Shown piece after piece: positions 1-27,500 of a DNA stretch of 27,500 nucleotides. The notes below the pieces were generated by a model. It saw only the letters and a list, made by a program, of their open reading frames with translations. It was not told the origin of the DNA and did not search any database. Where the stretch lies: contig CAUJGJ010000001.1 of the NCBI GenBank assembly GCA_963170055.1, positions 445,001 to 472,500 of the forward strand, read 5' to 3'. How positions within the stretch are numbered: position 1 is the stretch's first letter; the number at the start of each line of letters is the position of its first letter. This stretch comes from Halisarca cf. caerulea. Taxonomy: Eukaryota; Porifera; Demospongiae; Chondrillida; Halisarcidae. Position numbers and translations under genes: made by a program.

Positions 1-10742
<10,742 letters not shown>

Positions 10743-10917
10743 AAGACATTAATGTAGCAAAGTATTAGCAGATTGCCACTCAAAGCATACACTGGTTGAA
10801 ATTATACTGTTATAGTCAGAAGTTTGCAGCTGCACATGACTGCAGTAAGTGCATGGAGAGGAGAATGCCTGCAGATTTAGTAAATCAATAATTATGTGGC
10901 ACTACATGTAATTGATA

Positions 10918-10923
10918 ATTAAA
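10918..10923 (+). terminator. Candidate polyadenylation signal ATTAAA for the PARP14-like gene
   Basis: ATTAAA lies 176 nt after the stop and is followed by a T-rich stretch (CTTTTTGTTT) about 10 nt downstream, as expected for a cleavage/polyadenylation region. Short hexamers are common by chance here. Confidence 0.4.
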
Positions 10924-12034
10924 GTCTGCTCTTTTTGTTTCAGTATTATAGTACATACTAATGTACTACTTTCTGTAATAGGATATCTGTACTAATATGC
11001 ATGAGGATCGATGAGTATACTAGTGTTATAATACTCAAACTTCTTGGATAATAATTTTATGTATCTATAGCCTTTGGCTACCTAATGGGGCTCTTAGCTC
11101 ATATACAGATACATGATAGAGCACGATATTGACCATATTGGCTAAACAGCATGGTAGCTGATTATTGATCATGTAATCTCCACAGAATTAAGCCGCTTTT
11201 CCTCACTACGTATACATGCAGTCTACCATTTTCTCCTCCCATGCAGGCTAAACCAGTCTGGGCTGCATGCATGTGTCGACTGCATGGTTGCTCTGCATGG
11301 ACTGTATTATAACAACCATAGTATGCTTATATTGCATGCATGGGTCTGGTACATGTATATAGGAGAATTTGTGCACATGTGCATGATACATTGCATACAT
11401 GCAAATTTCATGCATGCATGAAACTACATATTATATAGCTATGCAAATTCTATAACGCTGCAATCGAAATATATTAAAATTATAAGCCTTCAATCACATC
11501 AAACTTGTAACATGATATGTATGGCTATAAATATTGCATAGATTTGATACAAATAGATTCGGAAATATAATATATTGTTTTATGACAATGATATATCGAT
11601 CTGGCCCATGGCCATGTTGCCCCAGTATATATCAGATTCTATAGTAGGACACAATTCAACAGTTTGCAGGACAGTACATACGTACAATATAATTATTATA
11701 GTCATATGGGAAAGTTTTTTTGCATTACATTTTAAAATTAATGCTGGGGTAAAAAGAAAAATTATTATATGCTGGTACGTAAATAGTGATTGATGCGCAT
11801 GACGCAGGGCAGAAAATATCGTGAAATGAAGAGTCTAATAATGTATATAATATTGTGGAATCAGAGATGATGGGGTGGGGTGGGTGGGAGTTTATAAGTC
11901 ACTCAAGCAGTTTCTAAACTCATGCAACATGGTACAGAACATGCAGTCTGTTGCAATTCCATGTGCATGCATGTATTACTTGACAAAATTCTAAAGGAGA
12001 AAGGAGGGGGATATATTATTATATACTCCTTTTG

Positions 12035-12062
12035 CCCCCCCCCCCCCCCCCCCCCTCCCCCC
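12035..12062 (+). repeat. Poly-C tract (C21-T-C6)
   Basis: Twenty-one consecutive C, one T, six C. It sits 15 bp upstream of the left end of the MITE at 12077. Confidence 0.97.
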
Positions 12063-12076
12063 AATGAACCCCTATA

Positions 12077-12278
12077 CAGTGAGACCTCACATATCCGCAC
12101 ACATCCGTTCAGGCAGTTCTGGATGAAAATTTAATAGCAGATGACATGAGGGAACTGGATAGATGAGGGATCAGTAGTATAGTGAACAGTAGGATTAATG
12201 TAGATTTGTTCCAATAGAAGCTCTACTGCAGGGTGAGGGAACTGGATATCTGAGGTGCAGATAAGTGAGGTCTCACTG
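12077..12278. mobile_element. Short pogo-like MITE 1 (202 bp)
   Basis: The left end CAGTGAGACCTCACATATCC is mirrored by the right end (GATAAGTGAGGTCTCACTG), giving terminal inverted repeats of about 25 bp. TA dinucleotides flank both sides (12075-12076 and 12279-12280). CAGT-type termini with TA target duplication are the signature of pogo/Tigger-type Tc1-mariner MITEs. There is no internal ORF, so movement would need a transposase from elsewhere. Confidence 0.8.
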
Positions 12279-12923
12279 TACGTATATATTAATTATATAA
12301 TAATTAATCATAAAAATAACAATTTACACCAATAATATCATTTAGTAATAATAATGTCTGCATGCAAGTTCAATCTAATCATCATCATGACCTTGTTGTT
12401 AAAAAAACCTTAAAGGCTACAAATGTTAGTGGGTATAATGTTAGCATTTTTCAGTGGCCAATATTTGGCAGGTATAAATTTTATAGCATGTTTGGTATAC
12501 ATTTTCTGCGCCAAATGTTATAATTATTAGCAATTTTATAAAAATACAACTTGTGTCGCCTTTAACAATGATAGGTACCCATGCAATCATTTCCTAATTA
12601 AAACTCCATTGCAGTATTATACTGTTGCAATGCAAAGCTGCACAGAAACCATGAGATCAAAAACCGGCCTGTACATATATACTGTTATAATCAATCTTGT
12701 TGGCATACAGCTTGAAGAAATCGTCATCACTTTTGGATGAATTTAAAGCGAGAATTGATTAAAATGAATAGATGTTATACAATCCAATGAATCATATGTT
12801 ATTATTCAATCAGATGTATGAATTTAGTTCACTGGTGCTGTTTATATTTCGCTGACTTTGGGGTAGGTTAATTATTCTTTCGTCCATTCTGAGCCACCAT
12901 TTTCTCCTGTGCAGTGTACAGTA

Positions 12924-13099
12924 CAGTGAAACCTCTCTAATCCGACACTCACTGGGACCTGAGAATAATGTCAGATTAGGAGGTTGTCGGATTATGGAGT
13001 TCTCTTTCCATACTTTAATATGGCAACTGTACCTCATGAGATGGTCGGATTAGAGAGAATGTTGGATTACAGAGGTGTCAGATTACAAAGGTTTCACTG
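12924..13099. mobile_element. Short pogo-like MITE 2 (176 bp)
   Basis: The left end CAGTGAAACCTCTCTAATCC and right end AGATTACAAAGGTTTCACTG are inverted repeats, flanked by TA at 12922-12923 and 13100-13101. Inside, the GTCGGATTA motif recurs several times in both orientations. The ends are close to MITE 1 (CAGTGARACCTC), so the same transposase class probably moved both. Confidence 0.85.
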
Positions 13100-13145
13100 T
13101 ACATCCATACAAATTGTGCAATACAGAATACAGTATTAGCGGATA

Positions 13146-13151
13146 TTTAAT
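13146..13151 (-). terminator. Weak candidate polyadenylation signal ATTAAA for the ankyrin gene
   Basis: On the minus strand ATTAAA lies about 216 nt after the stop in a very AT-rich flank. No AATAAA is nearer. It could easily be chance. Confidence 0.2.
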
Positions 13152-13366
13152 ATTATTATTAGCAGGCACTTATAAGTTATAGCGAGTTTGAGGCTACTCT
13201 CTAATTTCGCTAAAGTTAGTACCCACTAACATTTATAGCCTTAGGGTACAATTATTACATATTAATCATAAAAATAATACATAATACAAAAAACTTCAAA
13301 ATTAATATTATACAGAACATATCATTCATTCAATTGTAGAAATTAATATATATATATATTAGAGAA

Positions 13367-26418
<13,052 letters not shown>

Positions 26419-26423
26419 ATTTC

Positions 26424-27500
26424 CTGGAGGATATAATAAAAATTATAAAGGTGATCAAAAATGAATAAAATTGACATGTAACATAAATACAGTATATTAT
26501 TATTCAATTTATATACACACGTCACTGAAATCAACATGGCTGAGCATCTAGTTTATAACATACTGATCAGTAGTTTAGTCTAAGAATGGACACTGTTCAG
26601 TGAGGTGTACAATAATTGTCGATCACTGATTCAGTTTGGTTGATCATCTCCATTTGTAGCATGTACATGCAAGGGTACTTGAAGGTAAACAGAGAGTTTT
26701 AGAGCTTCGATGAGTGTATCCATAGAGGTATTGAGGGTCTATGGTGTAACCTATAATATATTTCAAGATGAACAGTAAAACGTGGATCACGTCGTCCAAT
26801 AGCACCTTTAACATCTGCAGTGAATTGGGTGGATATATAGGCAGAGAACATGCTTATAAAACGCAGACGATCTAGTCGCGCGTTTGCGTGTGAACATAGA
26901 GTAGGGTAGGGTATCACGGGACGGAGGCTATTTTTAGCCATTACGTGATAGCTTGAACAGCGGCATCAGAAAGTGTGCGCAAAATTCCAAAATTGCTGTG
27001 CAGGTTTGTTTGCCATCTGTTGACCACACCATCCAATTGCAAATAATTTGGTGGCTGTGACAGTGTAAACGCACACAAGTTACCAACTACTGTATTCCTA
27101 CCTTAAAAATGTCTTGAAGAAGCTAAGAAATCAGTGCTCAATTTCAAAGTAGTGATGATACCACAAAATATAACAAAAAACATTAATAAAAAATACATCA
27201 TCAAAAAGATAAAAACATGCTGTTTTCCATGCTAGGAAAAAAAATGAAATTTATTGATGACATGAGACAAAGCCCTGTGTGTGAAGAGCGGCCATTATTA
27301 TGCTTCGCGACCAATCATGGCCTACCCAAGTGTCCCTGAAGAACTCTTTGTATCTTCGCTTATATGCAATGTGAATCATTGGATTCTATGTTCAATTATA
27401 GATAATATGTGGCCCTAACTGGAATGCTAGAAAATTATTCTTCAACTTCATGTTGCTTCTCTACAATGAAAGACCCTTAGGTGTCCCATAACTCCCCACA
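26424..27500. other. Upstream flank of the ankyrin gene; no proven gene
   Basis: About 1.08 kb. A CpG-bearing stretch (26870-26945, CGCGCG, ACGTGA, CGGGACGGAGG) stands out from the AT-rich surroundings, and an 80-codon minus-strand ORF (26941-26699) overlaps it without recognisable similarity. A second CpG-bearing spot at 27285-27320 has outward-facing ATGGCC on both strands. The 5' UTR and promoter of the ankyrin gene should lie here or beyond. Confidence 0.5.
27285..27325. promoter_or_regulatory. Candidate (possibly bidirectional) core promoter
   Basis: GCGGCCATTATTATG resembles a YY1-type element (minus strand AATAATGGCCGC), followed by CTTCGCGACCAATCATGG, which contains CCAAT. An ATG on the minus strand (27295-27293) and one on the plus strand (27317) point away from each other. 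The plus ORF runs 33 codons (MAYPSVPEELFVSSL...), the minus one only 14. Suggestive only. Confidence 0.25.

Larger units (their letters stand above)
12407..13247. mobile_element. Possible older inverted-repeat element with a nested MITE
   Basis: 12407-12445 (GGCTACAAATGTTAGTGGGT core) and 13209-13247 (ACCCACTAACATTTATAGCC core) are imperfect reverse complements about 39 nt long with one or two indels. The interior has no ORF and contains MITE 2. The family is not recognised. The ends could instead be two independent copies of one short repeat in opposite orientation. Confidence 0.45.
10743..13366. other. Gene-free interval between two convergent genes
   Basis: 2.6 kb separates the two stop codons and must contain both 3' UTRs. 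It is AT-rich with many TGCATGCA strings. I find two pogo-like MITEs, one older inverted-repeat element and a poly-C run. I see no ORF with domain-like content and no tRNA or rRNA. Confidence 0.75.

Noticed and set aside
11903..12134. Small ORFs with poly-Gly or poly-Pro near 12 kb
   Set aside because: They are produced by the poly-C run and the adjacent MITE end; no gene support.
26699..26941. 80-codon minus-strand ORF as a first exon of the ankyrin gene
   Set aside because: It ends in its own stop, and its one plausible donor (TATTATAG-GTTACA) leaves phase 2, whereas the acceptor at 26424 needs phase 1 to reach the downstream frame. No recognisable similarity. It could still be 5' UTR.

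Overview
This is eukaryotic, animal-type genomic DNA: two large intron-rich genes with GT-AG introns, an AT-rich background, very long (TG)n/(CA)n microsatellites and short non-autonomous transposons. A demosponge is my best guess. The base texture (many TGCATGCA and TATATAATTATTA strings) fits. So does a domain in the second gene (a WWNW-containing module) that I remember as abundant in uncharacterised sponge proteins. I cannot verify the species.

Layout. (1) Positions 1-10742, + strand: the 3' part of a PARP14-like gene, eight visible exons, 5' end outside the window. The spliced reading frame is 6855 nt, in phase at every junction, and gives 2284 residues. They form a Tyr/Gly/Ser-rich low-complexity N-terminus with 12-residue tandem repeats, three RRM-like folds, a long KH-like region, three macrodomains (with an Asp-rich insert between the first two), another KH-like segment, a WWE domain and a C-terminal ADP-ribosyltransferase domain with an H-Y-I triad, which predicts mono-ADP-ribosylation. 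(2) Positions 10743-13366: a gene-free interval holding two short pogo-like MITEs (TA target duplications), one of them nested in an older inverted-repeat element. (3) Positions 13367-26423, - strand: a second gene rebuilt here from 19 coding exons that chain in phase to a stop (1049 residues from the first ATG of the most 5' exon). It encodes a Ser-rich N-terminus, the WWNW module, about ten ankyrin-type repeats, a DSGIGS sequence matching the beta-TrCP phosphodegron of IkB and beta-catenin, and a PKKKR nuclear-localisation-type tail. (4) Positions 26424-27500: upstream flank with no proven gene. A CpG-bearing stretch near 27290-27320 could be a promoter.

The two genes are convergent (tail to tail). 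By domain content one looks like an ADP-ribosylation writer/reader of the antiviral/immune PARP class. The other looks like an ankyrin regulator with IkB-like features. A shared innate-immune role is an inference, not something the sequence proves.

The non-coding structure is also notable. Two introns carry long near-perfect inverted repeats that would fold as RNA hairpins. Three introns of the PARP gene have UG tracts starting 30-60 nt after the 5' splice site. In the ankyrin gene one 5' splice site is itself the first unit of a (GT)30 microsatellite.
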